Numbered from the stretch's first letter, positions 15,727 through 23,541 are shown. The stretch is DNA of 64,000 bases from Pseudomonas sp. (GCA_007713455.1 VMRT01000002.1:474805-538804), one strand, 5' to 3'. Translations and numbers: made by a program. The notes: generated from the letters alone by a model not told the origin.

Positions 15727-16938
15727 TCACACCCGCGCCGCGGTTACCGCAGCCGAGCCCCAGGTAGTGCGCCAGCGACGCTTGACGCCATACAGGCCGA
15801 ACCAGGCCAGTACGCCGAGGCTGGCAAACAACCAGAGGCCGAGCTGGTAATCGCCGGTGGACTGCTTGACCGCACCGAGACCGGCGGTGAGCAGGAAGCC
15901 GCCGATACCGCCGGCCATGCCGACCAGTCCGGTCATCACGCCGATCTCCTTGTTGAAGCGCTGCGGCACCAATTGGAACACCGCACCGTTGCCGGCACCC
16001 AAGCTGAGCATGGCGACCACGAACAGCGCCAACGCTGCAGTCGAACTGGCCAGATTGAACCCCACCACGGCGATACAGAAGGCGGCGACGGTGTACATCA
16101 CCAGCAGTGCACGGATGCCGCCGATGCGGTCGGCAAGAGCGCCGCCAAGGGGCCGCAGCAGGCTGCCGGCGAAGACGCAGGCCGCGGTGTAGTAGCCGGC
16201 CTTGACCGGGTCGAAGGCGTACTGGTCGTGGAAATAGCCGGGCAGGGTACTGGCCAGGCCGAGGAAGCCGCCAAAGGTGACGCTGTAGAAGAACATGAAC
16301 CACCAGCTGTCGCGGTCGCCCAGCGCCTTCATGTAATCGGCCAGCGACTTCGGTGCCGGGCGGTTGGGGGCATTCTTCGCCACGCTGGCGAAGATGATCA
16401 GGGTGAGGACCAGCGGGATCAGCGCCAGGCCGAATACATTGTTCCAGCCGAAGATCGCCGCCAGCACCGGCGCGAACAGGGCCGCCAGCACAGTGCCGGA
16501 GTTACCGGCACCGGCGATGCCCATCGCCTTGCCCTGGTGCTCTGCCGGATACCACTGCGAGGCCAGCGGCAGCGCGACGGCAAAGGATGCGCCGGCCATG
16601 CCGAGGAACAGGCCGAGCAGCAGTGCCTGCTCGTAACTGTGGATGCCATGCAGCCAGGCGACGAGCAGCGCGACGATGACGACAATCTGGCCGAACAGCC
16701 CCGCGGTTTTCGGCGATGTGCGATCCGCCAGGATGCCCAGCGCGAGACGTAGTACGGCACCGGCGAGGATCGGCGTGGCGACCATAAAGGCGCGTTGCTG
16801 GGTGGTCAGGCCGAGATCGGCGGCGATCTGCACGCCCAGCGGGCCGAGCACGTACCAGACCATGAAGCTCAGGTCGAAGTAGAGGAAGGAGGCAAACAGG
16901 GTCGGCGCATGGCCGGCTTTCCAGAAACTCGTGCTCAT
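15727..16938 (-). CDS. Nitrate/nitrite MFS transporter (NarK/NasA type)
   Basis: A 403-residue major facilitator protein with about 12 hydrophobic helices and the glycine-rich nitrate-signature segments typical of nitrate/nitrite porters: AGAGNSGTVLAALFAP in the first half and GLVGMAGGIGGFLLTAGLG in the second. It imports nitrate for assimilation. GGAGCC precedes the ATG. The message begins with a hexaloop hairpin and terminator like that of nirB, and the PP2C/kinase fusion follows it. Naming varies (nasA, narK2), so no symbol is given. Confidence 0.93.
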   Translation of the reverse strand: MSTSFWKAGHAPTLFASFLYFDLSFMVWYVLGPLGVQIAADLGLTTQQRAFMVATPILAGAVLRLALGILADRTSPKTAGLFGQIVVIVALLVAWLHGIHSYEQALLLGLFLGMAGASFAVALPLASQWYPAEHQGKAMGIAGAGNSGTVLAALFAPVLAAIFGWNNVFGLALIPLVLTLIIFASVAKNAPNRPAPKSLADYMKALGDRDSWWFMFFYSVTFGGFLGLASTLPGYFHDQYAFDPVKAGYYTAACVFAGSLLRPLGGALADRIGGIRALLVMYTVAAFCIAVVGFNLASSTAALALFVVAMLSLGAGNGAVFQLVPQRFNKEIGVMTGLVGMAGGIGGFLLTAGLGAVKQSTGDYQLGLWLFASLGVLAWFGLYGVKRRWRTTWGSAAVTAARV

Positions 16939-17017
16939 TGGATCGGCTCCAGGGCGTTCGTGACGCGGCGTTGGCCGCTAGGGCTGCTCAGACCGCCCCC
17001 TCGTCGAGGCGGAAAAC

Positions 17018-17068
17018 AAAAAAGGCGCCGCAGCACGCCTGCCGGAGCAGGAGTGGTGCGACGCCTTT
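17018..17068 (-). terminator. Leader terminator in the nitrate transporter 5' UTR
   Basis: On the minus strand AAAGGCG pairs with CGCCTTT, with an extended stem-loop between them, followed by TTTGTTTT. It lies about 80 bases before the transporter start, inside the leader, and matches the nirB leader terminator in its outer stem. Confidence 0.85.
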
Positions 17069-17079
17069 GTCGTGATATT

Positions 17080-17099
17080 GCAGACCGCCGTTGGCCTGC
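17080..17099 (-). ncRNA. Hexaloop hairpin, predicted NasT target, transporter leader
   Basis: The minus strand forms GCAGGCC-AACGGC-GGTCTGC, a 7-bp stem with one G-U pair. The six-base loop has A at position 1 and G at position 4. It begins within a few bases of the predicted transcription start and precedes the leader terminator. I see only one clear hexaloop here, against two in the nirB leader. Confidence 0.7.
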
Positions 17100-17112
17100 C
17101 TGAAGCGGAACT

Positions 17113-17128
17113 AGCATCTAGCGTGCCA
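17113..17128 (-). promoter_or_regulatory. Sigma-54 promoter of the nitrate transporter gene
   Basis: The minus strand reads TGGCACGCTAGATGCT, with GG-N10-GC spacing and a perfect TGGCACG -24 half. The transcript should begin near 17102, just before the hexaloop hairpin. Confidence 0.8.
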
Positions 17129-17295
17129 GCTTGCGGAGGCCGCCAATTCTGTGCGTTCGGCGTGGCTAAGCAGATGGCGTACGACGACAAGCGCACAGAT
17201 AGCGCGCAACCGCGCGCCAAATCAGGGCAAGGCATCTCGTAAAGCCCAGGCGCGCTTGCTGTTAGTCTTGAGCGGCTTTTGCCAAGGAGCGAGCG

Positions 17296-18246
17296 ATGCC
17301 TCTGATTGCGACCCTGACCCTCAACCCCGCGATGGACCTTTCCGTCAGCACCGCCCGGGTGATCAGTACCGAAAAGCTGCGGTGTTCGCTGCCGCGTCAC
17401 GACCCGGGTGGCGGCGGAATCAACGTGGCGCGGGTGGTGAAGACGCTCGGGGGCAGGGCGATCGCCATCTATCCGGCTGGAGGGCCCTTTGGCTATCTCC
17501 TGCAACGTTCGCTGGACGAACTGGGTCTGGTGCATCGTCCGGTGTCCATTACTGGCGATACCCGCGAGAGTTTCACTGTCGATGAGCTGGGCTCAGGCCT
17601 GCAGTACCGTTTCGTGTTGCCCGGTCCGACGCTATCCGCGCAGGAACTTCAGCGTTGCCTCGACAGCCTCGCAGCGCTGCAGCCAGCGCCGGCCTATGTA
17701 GTGCTGAGCGGCAGCTTTCCACCCGGCGTCGACCTGGGTTTCTACGACGAGCTGCTGGCATTGACGCGCGGTATCGGTGCGCGGCTGGTCGTCGATCTGT
17801 CCGGCGAGCCATTACGCCACGCCGCCCGGCAGGGCGGTGCATACCTGATGAAGCCGAGCCTCGACGAGCTGTCCAGCCTTGTGGGCTACCCCATCTCCAG
17901 CGAAGCCGAACAGGAGGCAGCGCTGCGCCGCCTGATCGCTCAGGGCTGCGCCGAAGTGGTCGTGTTGTCGCTGGGAGCCCAGGGCGCGCTGTACGCCTGT
18001 GGCGATGAGCTGCAGCGCCTGCCGTCGGCGGATGTCCCGGTTGTTAGCGCGGTGGGTGCGGGTGACAGCATGCTCGGCGCCATGGTGCTGGCGCTGGCCG
18101 AGGCGCGCTCGCTACAGGATGCGGTGTGCCGGGGCATTGCCGCGGGTGCCGCGACGGTGATGCGTCCCGGCACCGAGCTGTGTCATCGCGAGGATGTCCA
18201 GCGGTTGCTGCAATCTGTGGCAGACGCCCCTAGTCGATCCGGTTGA
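17296..18246 (+). CDS. pfkB: PfkB-family phosphofructokinase (Pfk-2 type)
   Basis: A 316-residue ribokinase-fold sugar kinase. It closely follows E. coli Pfk-2 in key stretches: KLRC followed by DPGGGGINVARVVKTLGG near residues 30-55, QYRFVLPG, VLSGSFPPGV and the catalytic GAGDSM near 255. The predicted reaction is ATP-dependent phosphorylation of fructose 6-phosphate, though tagatose 6-phosphate or fructose 1-phosphate kinases are close relatives. AAGGAG precedes the ATG. The gene lies between the nitrate transporter leader and a convergent thioesterase, whose end it overlaps by 17 bp. Most pseudomonads lack a 6-phosphofructokinase, so its presence is notable. Confidence 0.85.
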   Translation: MPLIATLTLNPAMDLSVSTARVISTEKLRCSLPRHDPGGGGINVARVVKTLGGRAIAIYPAGGPFGYLLQRSLDELGLVHRPVSITGDTRESFTVDELGSGLQYRFVLPGPTLSAQELQRCLDSLAALQPAPAYVVLSGSFPPGVDLGFYDELLALTRGIGARLVVDLSGEPLRHAARQGGAYLMKPSLDELSSLVGYPISSEAEQEAALRRLIAQGCAEVVVLSLGAQGALYACGDELQRLPSADVPVVSAVGAGDSMLGAMVLALAEARSLQDAVCRGIAAGAATVMRPGTELCHREDVQRLLQSVADAPSRSG

Positions 18247-18673
18247 CCCGCGGAAACTTGCCGGCGAACGCCTCGGGCATGGCGACGACGCGGCTTTGGG
18301 CGTAGTTGTAGAAGACGAAACCGGATTTGGCCATGGCGATCAGTGTGTCGTCGGCAGGGCGGGTGATGCGGAAGATGATATCGCCGCCGTACTTGTTGAA
18401 ATCCATCACGCCGACCTCGAACAGCAGCGCATCACGGGCATGGGCTTCGGCTTTGTAGGTCGTGGCAAGGTCGGTCACGATGATGCCAGCACCGTCCTGA
18501 CGGGTCTCGGCAACCCCGTAGGCGAACAGGAAGCGCGCCCGCGCCTCGGAAATCATCGAGATCATCGAATCGTTGGCCAGATGGTTGCCGGCGTTGATGT
18601 CGGTGATTCGTACAGTGAGCTGGGTGGAAAAGCAGTACTGGTCTTCCGGGAAATGCAGGGTAAGACGCGCCAT
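18230..18673 (-). CDS. Hotdog-fold acyl-CoA thioesterase
   Basis: A 147-residue single-domain protein of the 4HBT/YbgC-like class. The N-terminal half has D-x-N-x-x-x-H (DINAGNH) followed by the long central helix MISMISEARARFLFAYG. The second half has the beta-sheet pattern ending in YNYAQSRVVAMPEAF. It presumably hydrolyses an acyl-CoA of unknown chain type. It is transcribed alone, convergent with pfkB and overlapping its last 17 bases. Confidence 0.8.
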   Translation of the reverse strand: MARLTLHFPEDQYCFSTQLTVRITDINAGNHLANDSMISMISEARARFLFAYGVAETRQDGAGIIVTDLATTYKAEAHARDALLFEVGVMDFNKYGGDIIFRITRPADDTLIAMAKSGFVFYNYAQSRVVAMPEAFAGKFPRVNRID

Positions 18674-18899
18674 GGGTCGCTCGGTAATCGGTAGAAGGCG
18701 CGCATTCTAGCGTTGTGTTCTTCGCCGGGGTTAGATGCGCGCTCGTGGCTGCAGTCTTGACCGCGAATGAGCTGGCACCGGGCGGCCCCATTTGCGGCCG
18801 AGGCGCTTCTAATGGAAACCCGCGTATAGCGGATCCTGCACGTAGCCATGCGTTGCCGGCCGCCAATGGAGCGGAGACCGGCCCCGCAACCTCTATCCG

Positions 18900-19622
18900 T
18901 CAGCCCGCCCGATGCAAGCCACGCTGCGCTTGTGCGCCACTGTGCTGCAGACGCTGCCGGATCAACTGCAGGCGCGCGTCGATGAAGGGAGTGACCAGGG
19001 CAAAACACTCGGGCGGGCTCAGCCTCGGTTGGGCTGCATGGATCACGCTGCGCTCAAGCTTGCCGACCAGCCGCTTCAGCTCCATATCGGTGTCTGTAGC
19101 CATGCGCCGACAGAGTGCTTTCAGGCGCTTTTGCAAAGCCGGCGTGCAGCCGCCCTGATTCGAGGCGACGACGCAGAGGCCGCGCAGGCGTGCCACGTCT
19201 TCCAGTTCGCGGCAGGCGCGAGCGGCTTCGGCGGGTTCGTTGCTCGATATCGGCGCCCGCTTCTCAAGCGCATCGATAAGGGTTTCGATCAGTGCGCAAT
19301 GCCCGTCGAAATCGGCAGGGTTGTTGCGCAGAACCAGCCAGCTTTCGGTTATCGAATACGCATCGGGCAGGGCACTGCGCTGTTGCAGACGTTGCGTCAG
19401 GCTTGTCGCCAGCGTGCAGCGCAGCGCTACCGCAGTGGGTTCGCTCTGTACGCCCATACCGCGATGCTGTTGCAGCAGGCGGAGAATCTCCAGATCTTCC
19501 TGAACTGCCAGCAGGCGCAACTGCGCTACGCGTCGGGAATGTTGTGCGCTGGCCATGCCGTTCAGATAGTGGCCCAGCATCAGCAGTGCACAGGCGATCG
19601 CCAAGGTCGCGGTGATGGTCAT
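18900..19622 (-). CDS. Membrane-anchored NIT-like (nitrate/nitrite sensing) protein
   Basis: A 240-residue protein with one N-terminal membrane helix (about residues 3-22) and an otherwise helical body. The segment LEILRLLQQHRGMGVQ near residues 45-60 resembles the conserved start of NIT domains (LQ-x-x-RG), which bind nitrate and nitrite in NasR and in receptor kinases. No output domain such as ANTAR, kinase or MCP is present. AGGGA precedes the ATG. The gene lies just downstream of nasT. It has its own -24/-12 promoter, hexaloop hairpin and terminator of the same type as nirB and the nitrate transporter. This supports a role in nitrate response. The family assignment rests on this motif and the context. 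Confidence 0.65.
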   Translation of the reverse strand: MTITATLAIACALLMLGHYLNGMASAQHSRRVAQLRLLAVQEDLEILRLLQQHRGMGVQSEPTAVALRCTLATSLTQRLQQRSALPDAYSITESWLVLRNNPADFDGHCALIETLIDALEKRAPISSNEPAEAARACRELEDVARLRGLCVVASNQGGCTPALQKRLKALCRRMATDTDMELKRLVGKLERSVIHAAQPRLSPPECFALVTPFIDARLQLIRQRLQHSGAQAQRGLHRAG

Positions 19623-19668
19623 TCTGCAAATCCCTGAAGTGAGCGCGCGGCACTGCCGCGCGGGCAAC

Positions 19669-19720
19669 AAAAAAGGCGTCCGGACCGGCATGTCGAAACA
19701 TGCGGTGCAGGGACGCCTTC
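19669..19720 (-). terminator. Leader terminator upstream of the NIT-like gene
   Basis: On the minus strand AAGGCGTCC pairs with GGACGCCTT, followed by TTTTG, around a stem-loop with its own inner pairing. The 3' arm is identical to that of the nirB leader terminator. It lies about 47 bases before the start codon, inside the transcript. Confidence 0.88.
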
Positions 19721-19726
19721 GTCTTT

Positions 19727-19750
19727 GCCGGACGCCTTCATTGGCTCGGC
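19727..19750 (-). ncRNA. Hexaloop hairpin, predicted NasT target, NIT-like gene leader
   Basis: The minus strand forms GCCG/CGGC, a small internal loop, GCC/GGC, and the hexaloop AATGAA with A at position 1 and G at position 4. It starts at the predicted +1 and lies just before the leader terminator. A further small stem (GACG/CGTC) overlaps the terminator arm. Confidence 0.55.
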
Positions 19751-19760
19751 CAATCCATCT

Positions 19761-19776
19761 AGCAAGCTGCTTGCCA
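19761..19776 (-). promoter_or_regulatory. Sigma-54 promoter of the NIT-like gene
   Basis: The minus strand reads TGGCAAGCAGCTTGCT, with GG-N10-GC spacing and a perfect TTGCT -12 half. The -24 half differs from TGGCACG by one base. Confidence 0.72.
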
Positions 19777-19921
19777 GCCTGCCGCTTGCTGCAGGCTTTC
19801 GGCTGAACGCCGCGTCGTGGCGGATGGCGGCGTTGCAGCTGTCTCAGGTCCATGCCGAGGAACCGCGAGCACGCTCGCCGATGGTGCGTTTGGTCGAGCG
19901 GTTGCACTGCGGGCGGGCAGC

Positions 19922-20500
19922 TCACTGCCCAAGCAGCTCGTTCATGGCGATGATCTGCTCGGCGACCTGGATCAGCTTCTGCTGGCGACTCATCGCCTGG
20001 CGGCGCATCAGGGTGTAGGCCTCTTCCTCCTTGCAGTCGCGCATCTTCATCAGCATGCCCTTGGCCAACTCGATGCGCTTGCGTTCCGCGAGTTGCTGCT
20101 CGCGGGCCTGCAATTGCGCGCGGATCGCCTGGTCGGTCTCGAAACGCGCCATCGCTACATCGAGGATCGGCTTGAGCCGCTGGGCCTGAATGCCTTCGAC
20201 GATATAGGCGCTGACCCCGGCGCGGATGGCCTGACGCATGGCATCCGGGTCACTGTCGTCGGTGAACATGACGATAGGCCGTGGTTGATCGCGGCTGACC
20301 AGCACCACTTGCTCCAGCACATCGCGGCCCGGTGAGTCGGTGTCGATCAGCACCACGTCCGGGCGGATCGCCTCGACCCGCTCGGGCAGATCGATGGTCA
20401 GGCCGGATTCATCGATGACTTCGAAGCCGGCCTCGATCAGCGCGCTTCGCAGGCGCCCGATCTTGCGTGGGGTGTCGTCGATCAGCAGGATGCGCAACAT
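19922..20500 (-). CDS. nasT: Response-regulator antiterminator NasT (ANTAR)
   Basis: A 192-residue RNA-binding antiterminator. A CheY-like receiver (residues 1-120) is followed by a coiled-coil linker and a three-helix ANTAR domain (about 130-190, with the ERKRIELAKGMLMKM and EEAYTLMRRQAM segments). It is known to bind hexaloop hairpins in leaders of nitrate genes once released by NasS in the presence of nitrate. The start at 20500 lies 14 bases beyond the nasS stop, so translation is probably coupled. Three predicted target leaders lie in this window. Confidence 0.94.
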   Translation of the reverse strand: MLRILLIDDTPRKIGRLRSALIEAGFEVIDESGLTIDLPERVEAIRPDVVLIDTDSPGRDVLEQVVLVSRDQPRPIVMFTDDSDPDAMRQAIRAGVSAYIVEGIQAQRLKPILDVAMARFETDQAIRAQLQAREQQLAERKRIELAKGMLMKMRDCKEEEAYTLMRRQAMSRQQKLIQVAEQIIAMNELLGQ

Positions 20501-20514
20501 GCCTGATCCCCTGC

Positions 20515-21735
20515 TCAAAGGGCAGCCGCCATGGCCTGATCGGCCATGGCGTGCAGCGGGAAACTGCGGGCGTAGGCTGCCGGATCGCTGCCGTCCCAGG
20601 TCTTGCCATCCATCAGCGTGGCGCTGCGCATGGGCGACTCCGGCACGGTGATACCCAGCGCTTCGGCAGCCTGTCGGTACAGCTCGATCTGTTGCACCTG
20701 GCTTGCAGCCAGCTGGTAGTCCGGGTCCTGGCGCAACAGGCCCCAGCGCCGCAGCTGGGTCATGAACCAGAGGCCGTCGGACAGGTAGGGCATGTTCGCC
20801 GCGCCATCGGCAAAGAAGCGCAGCGGGTGTTGGTCATTCCAGGCGTTGCCCAGCCCATCCTGATACGAGCCGAGAAAGCGTGATTCGATGGCTGCCAGCG
20901 GCGCGTTGACATACTCGCTCCCGGCAATCAGCTGCGCGGTGCTGCGGCGGTTTTCCTGGCTCTGGTCGATGAAACGACTCGCCTCGAGCACCGCCATTAC
21001 CAGTGCGCGCGCGGTGTTGGGGTACTGCTCAACGAATGCGCGGGTGCAGCCGAGCACCTTTTCCGGATGATCCGGCCATATCGACTGGCTGGTTGCGAGG
21101 GTGAAGCCGACCCCCTCGGCGATCGCCTGCGCGCCCCAGGGTTCGCCGGCGCAGAAACCGTCGATGCGCCCGGCCTGCAGGTACGCCACCATCTGCGATG
21201 GCGGCAGCACCAGCGTCCGCACATCCTGCAGCGGGTGGATACCGTTGGCGGCCAGCCAGTAATAGAGCCACAGCGCGTGGGTGCCGGTGGGGAAGGTATG
21301 CGCGAGAGTCAGGCGTGCACCGCTTTGGCGCACGCTGTTGCGCAATGCCTCGGGATCGGTCACGCCGGCTGCCTTGAGCGGGGTCGACAGGTTGATGCTC
21401 TGGCCGTTCTGCGCTAGCCCCATGAGCACCGCCATATCCACCGCGTGACTGCCGCCGATTCCCAGGTGCACGGCATATATCAGTCCGTACAGGCCGTGCG
21501 CTGCGTCCAGCTCACCGCCGATCAGCTTGTCGCGCAGGCCTGACCAGGAGTTCTGGCGGTGCAGGTTGAGCGTCAGGCCGAAGGGCTGGGCGAAGCCCTG
21601 GGTGGCGGCGACGATCAGCGAGGCGGCATCGGTAAGTGGCAGAAAGCCCAGGTTCAGCGAGCTCTTTTCCGGTGCATCACTGCCGGCAACCCAGGCCAGT
21701 GCATCGTGGCGGGGCGATGTGGAGGGTTCGGTCAT
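20515..21735 (-). CDS. nasS: Nitrate sensor NasS (NrtA-like, cytosolic)
   Basis: A 406-residue protein of the NrtA/SsuA substrate-binding fold. It lacks a signal peptide or lipobox, which fits a cytosolic sensor rather than a transporter component. In NasST systems it holds NasT inactive and releases it when nitrate is bound. The NrtA-like stretch NLGFLPLTDAASLIVA is near residues 28-43, and CAGEPWGAQAIAEGVGF lies further on. AAAGG precedes the ATG. It is the first gene of the nasS-nasT pair. Confidence 0.93.
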   Translation of the reverse strand: MTEPSTSPRHDALAWVAGSDAPEKSSLNLGFLPLTDAASLIVAATQGFAQPFGLTLNLHRQNSWSGLRDKLIGGELDAAHGLYGLIYAVHLGIGGSHAVDMAVLMGLAQNGQSINLSTPLKAAGVTDPEALRNSVRQSGARLTLAHTFPTGTHALWLYYWLAANGIHPLQDVRTLVLPPSQMVAYLQAGRIDGFCAGEPWGAQAIAEGVGFTLATSQSIWPDHPEKVLGCTRAFVEQYPNTARALVMAVLEASRFIDQSQENRRSTAQLIAGSEYVNAPLAAIESRFLGSYQDGLGNAWNDQHPLRFFADGAANMPYLSDGLWFMTQLRRWGLLRQDPDYQLAASQVQQIELYRQAAEALGITVPESPMRSATLMDGKTWDGSDPAAYARSFPLHAMADQAMAAAL

Positions 21736-21912
21736 GCTGTGGGCCTTTCGATTGCGAAGCGTGCGGCACAGTTAACCGTGCGCGACGGATCAGGAGTGGT
21801 CTATGCCAAGCCTGAAGCAAGCGATATGCCAGCGAGAAAGTGGTGCGCCATGCGGTGCCCGTGCACCGCGTTGGTCAGGCGCGTCTGGTGTGAAGCGGTG
21901 CGGCGTTGCCGG

Positions 21913-23541
21913 TCAGCGTGGATACAGTGGTGGCAGGGCGCTGTGGTTCTGGTCGACACTCGGACTGGTCGCTGGAGGGAGCGTCTGGATCGCCTGCCAC
22001 AGCGCCTCTCCCTGCCAACGCTGGCCGGCTTCGCTGTACAGCGCACCGTTGAGTCCGTCCAGCGCATCGGACAGCGGCACGAAGCGCGCAGCCATGTCGG
22101 CCAGCGTCTCCGGCTGTTGCCGCGCCCAGGCATCCAGCGCCTGGCGAGTGGCCTGCGAGTCGTTGGCCTGGCAGGCGCGACGCAGGTCGTCGAGCAGGCT
22201 GCGCGGGGTTGGGCCGGGTTGCACTGCACGCTGTACCGCGGGTTGCCGCCGCGCGTGTAGCCACAGTCCGAAGCCGGCGAGGGTGGACAGGGCGAAGAGC
22301 AGGGTACTCAGCTGCCAGGGCCACAGTAGCTGCTGCTCGGCAGGTAATGGCGTTGCGGCCGGTTGCTCGGCGGGTGTCGGCGCGAGATTCGGATTATCGG
22401 CGACATTCAGGGTCCGTTCGTCCAGCGTGGTGCGTTCTAGCCGGTCTTCCACGGTGTTCCACCAGACCACTTCCACCGCGGGTAGCTGCAACGCGCCGCT
22501 GCGCGTGGGAATCAGCGCCTCGCGCTGCTCGCGGCTACCGACCAGACCCGCGCCACTGACTTCGTTGGCCAAGATCGGTTGATCCGGGTAGCGGCGCAGG
22601 TCGGGGCTCTGGGCAGAACCGATGGCGGGCAACTGGGTGCTGGTCAGGCCTTCGGCCTTGAGCAACAGGCTGCGGGTGAGCGATTCGCCGGTCTGTGCCT
22701 GATCGGGCTCCGGGCTCCAGGCCTCGACCAGGGTCAGGCTGCGTGCCGGCAGCCAGGGCGCCGCGGCGGGGTAGTCCGCCGGTTTGCGCTTGACCGTCAG
22801 CGGGATGCTTGGTGACCTGACCTGCGTCGAGCGGCCCGAACGCGAGCCGAACAGCGGGTTGCTGCCATTGGTCACGGTGGTGGCGCTGAACAGTTGGGCA
22901 GGGATGGTCAGCTCGCCGGACTTCTGCGGGAACAGCGCATAGCGCACTTCGATGACGCCGTGGCGAATGCCGTTGATGGTTTTCTCGTAGGTGCGTGGCT
23001 CACCGAGCCGTTCGACCAGGGCTTCCGGCATCTGCAGCGGCGAGAGGGTGCTGTCGTCGTACAGCGAAACCGAATGATAGATGCGCAGGGTAAGGATCAC
23101 CTGGGCCTGAACGTAAACGTTTTCCTGATCGACGCTGGCATCGATGAAGATCGGGGCCAGCTGGTCGCTTTCGGTATTTTTCAGCGATTCCTGGACCATC
23201 AATGTGATCGGCTCGCTGCGCCAGTCGCCCAGTTGCAGCGGCGGGATGATCACGTAGCCGGTCTGCTTCGGCCGCAGGGTAATCAACCAGCGTGTGATCG
23301 CATAGGCTTCGCCGTTGCTGCTGGAAAGCTGGTTGACCTGACGGGTGTCGAACACCTCGAACAAAGGCTCCAGCGGCTGCAGGTCGGGCTTGCCGAATAC
23401 CGTGCTGCCCTGGCTTTCCAGGCTCAGCTCCAGGGTTTCGTCAATGCTCAGCTGGGTGCGGTCAACCCGGGCGAACAGGCCGGCGGCTGCGGCCTGACCA
23501 GCAAGGAGGCCGAGCAGAAGAAAAGCCATCAGGCGCATCAT
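21913..23541 (-). CDS. BatD-like oxygen-tolerance protein
   Basis: A 542-residue protein with an N-terminal signal sequence (MMRLMAFLLLGLLAGQAAA), a long extracytoplasmic beta-rich region and one membrane helix (about residues 415-435) before a helical cytosolic tail. It matches the BatD family, which occurs with MoxR and von Willebrand A proteins. The ATG overlaps the stop of the preceding gene (ATGA), indicating translational coupling. It is the last gene of the six-gene operon. The molecular role is not settled; envelope stress and chaperone-like functions have been proposed for the operon type. Confidence 0.85.
   Translation of the reverse strand: MMRLMAFLLLGLLAGQAAAAGLFARVDRTQLSIDETLELSLESQGSTVFGKPDLQPLEPLFEVFDTRQVNQLSSSNGEAYAITRWLITLRPKQTGYVIIPPLQLGDWRSEPITLMVQESLKNTESDQLAPIFIDASVDQENVYVQAQVILTLRIYHSVSLYDDSTLSPLQMPEALVERLGEPRTYEKTINGIRHGVIEVRYALFPQKSGELTIPAQLFSATTVTNGSNPLFGSRSGRSTQVRSPSIPLTVKRKPADYPAAAPWLPARSLTLVEAWSPEPDQAQTGESLTRSLLLKAEGLTSTQLPAIGSAQSPDLRRYPDQPILANEVSGAGLVGSREQREALIPTRSGALQLPAVEVVWWNTVEDRLERTTLDERTLNVADNPNLAPTPAEQPAATPLPAEQQLLWPWQLSTLLFALSTLAGFGLWLHARRQPAVQRAVQPGPTPRSLLDDLRRACQANDSQATRQALDAWARQQPETLADMAARFVPLSDALDGLNGALYSEAGQRWQGEALWQAIQTLPPATSPSVDQNHSALPPLYPR

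Noticed and set aside
17105..17130. CTGGCA...TGCTAG seen first as a hairpin of the transporter leader
   Set aside because: The same bases make an excellent GG-N10-GC sigma-54 promoter, and the matching position upstream of the NIT-like gene does too, so the pairing is better explained as promoter symmetry.
17129..17295. NtrC site upstream of the nitrate transporter
   Set aside because: GCGCC-AAATCA-GGGC near 17213 has the wrong spacing and only a partial second half, too weak to list.
18230..18246. Identical 17-bp tail overlaps at pfkB/thioesterase and at yggL/FUSC (41293-41309)
   Set aside because: Equal length appears to be coincidence. The sequences are unrelated and convergent overlaps of this size are common.
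19800..19920. NtrC site upstream of the NIT-like gene
   Set aside because: GCAC and GTGC halves near 19870-19895 are 11 bases apart instead of 7.
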